A DNA stretch of 64,000 nucleotides from Glutamicibacter protophormiae (GTDB lineage Bacteria > Actinomycetota > Actinomycetes > Actinomycetales > Micrococcaceae): contig NZ_BMPH01000009.1 of assembly GCF_014647495.1 (NCBI RefSeq), positions 1 to 64,000 of the forward strand. Reading direction: 5' to 3'. A model generated the notes under the pieces. The model did not search any database. It saw only the letters and a list, made by a program, of their open reading frames with translations, and was not told the DNA's origin. Positions 63,700 through 64,000 of the stretch are shown here, piece after piece. The position numbers and the translations under genes are program-made. The number at the start of each line of letters is the position of its first letter. Position 1 is the first letter of the stretch.

Positions 63700-64000
63700 A
63701 TGAGCACGCCCGAGGAACTTTCGATCCAGATGGCGCACCACTCGGCGATCCGATCCATGCAGCGCATCGTGGAGCAACAGGCCGAGGCGTCTGCGGAGGG
63801 CGAAGCCCGGGACGGGGTGCAGTCGATGCTGGATCAGGGCAAGGTCCTGGTCGTCACCGGGGCCGGCGTTTCCACGGATTCGGGCATCCCCGACTACCGG
63901 GGCCCCAACGGCTCGCTGCAACGCCACCGCCCGATGACCTTCCAGGAGTTCCGCTACCGCCCCCAGGCCCGCCAGCGCTACTGGGCGCGAGGCTATGTGG
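63700..64000 (+). CDS. Sir2-family NAD-dependent deacetylase, truncated by the window end
   Basis: About 100 codons are visible. After an N-terminal extension of about 48 residues the sirtuin NAD-binding motif appears: VVTGAGVSTDSGIPDYRGPNGS, followed by RHRPMTFQEFRYRPQARQRYWARG. Sirtuins remove acyl groups from lysines using NAD+. ATG 63700 follows GAAAGG (63688-63693). The catalytic His and zinc Cys would lie beyond the window. Confidence 0.92.
   Translation, partial: MSTPEELSIQMAHHSAIRSMQRIVEQQAEASAEGEARDGVQSMLDQGKVLVVTGAGVSTDSGIPDYRGPNGSLQRHRPMTFQEFRYRPQARQRYWARGYV

Overview
This 64 kb window is chromosomal DNA of a high-GC Gram-positive actinobacterium. Frequent GTG/TTG starts, ATGA/GTGA-coupled operons, a dnaK-grpE-dnaJ-hspR operon with HAIR operators, DUF3073 and DUF4235 proteins, a VanY-type carboxypeptidase and an HU-like protein ending in a Lys-rich tail fit the Micrococcaceae (Arthrobacter/Glutamicibacter-like). 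The family call is inference from gene content; no 16S rRNA gene is present.

Layout. 1-8.3 kb: the end of an HU-type gene, then a copper/haem-enzyme block (membrane protein, CopC, PCuAC lipoprotein, Tat-exported DyP peroxidase, CopD-CtaG fusion, lipoprotein), then a thioredoxin-NHL protein. 8.5-16.2 kb: an MFS exporter, a membrane-anchored protein, a HerA-like ATPase (DUF853), an L-cystine ABC transporter with a structured leader, an AEC permease and tRNA-Gly(CCC). 16.3-22.2 kb: SseB-like protein, class I fumarase, a small membrane protein, VanY carboxypeptidase, dCTP deaminase and a UMF1-type MFS protein. 22.4-28.8 kb: a complete Mrp cation/proton antiporter operon (AB fusion, C, D, E, F, G). 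28.8-34.9 kb: DUF4235 protein, a TPP-riboswitch-controlled thiamine-precursor ECF transporter (S subunit plus an ATPase-ATPase-T fusion), aminodeoxychorismate lyase and cardiolipin synthase. 35-43.7 kb: secreted TAP-like peptidase, a gene-poor 0.6 kb stretch, a PabB fused to a P-loop kinase domain, LMW phosphatase, LysE exporter, and a divergent MarR/MMPL pair. 43.8-53.2 kb: DEAD-box helicase with a structured leader, small membrane genes, the DnaK chaperone operon with HspR, acetyltransferase, TrmB and YccF.

53.17-57.6 kb is the only clearly mobile region. It is a nested set of insertion sequences bounded by IS4-type inverted repeats and a 12-bp target duplication that covers the yccF stop codon. 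Inside are a truncated IS4-like copy, two truncated IS3-like tails facing each other around a low-GC gene of unknown function, an IS256-family element with its own 8-bp target duplication inside one IS3 tail, and a second IS4-like copy with a nonsense codon. 57.6-64 kb returns to core genes: TerC under a yybP-ykoY (Mn2+) riboswitch, a DinB-like protein, ClpB under a HAIR operator, a septum-formation-domain protein, DUF3073 and a truncated Sir2 deacetylase.

Genes that work together: the copper block probably handles extracytoplasmic copper for cuproenzymes and cytochrome oxidase. HspR, encoded in the dnaK operon, probably controls both dnaK and the distant clpB. The separate pabC and pabB-like genes supply folate precursor. 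Most genes look ordinary. The points most worth following up are the IS nest with its cargo gene, the kinase-PabB fusion, and several RNA leaders (cystine transporter, helicase, terC, ykoE).
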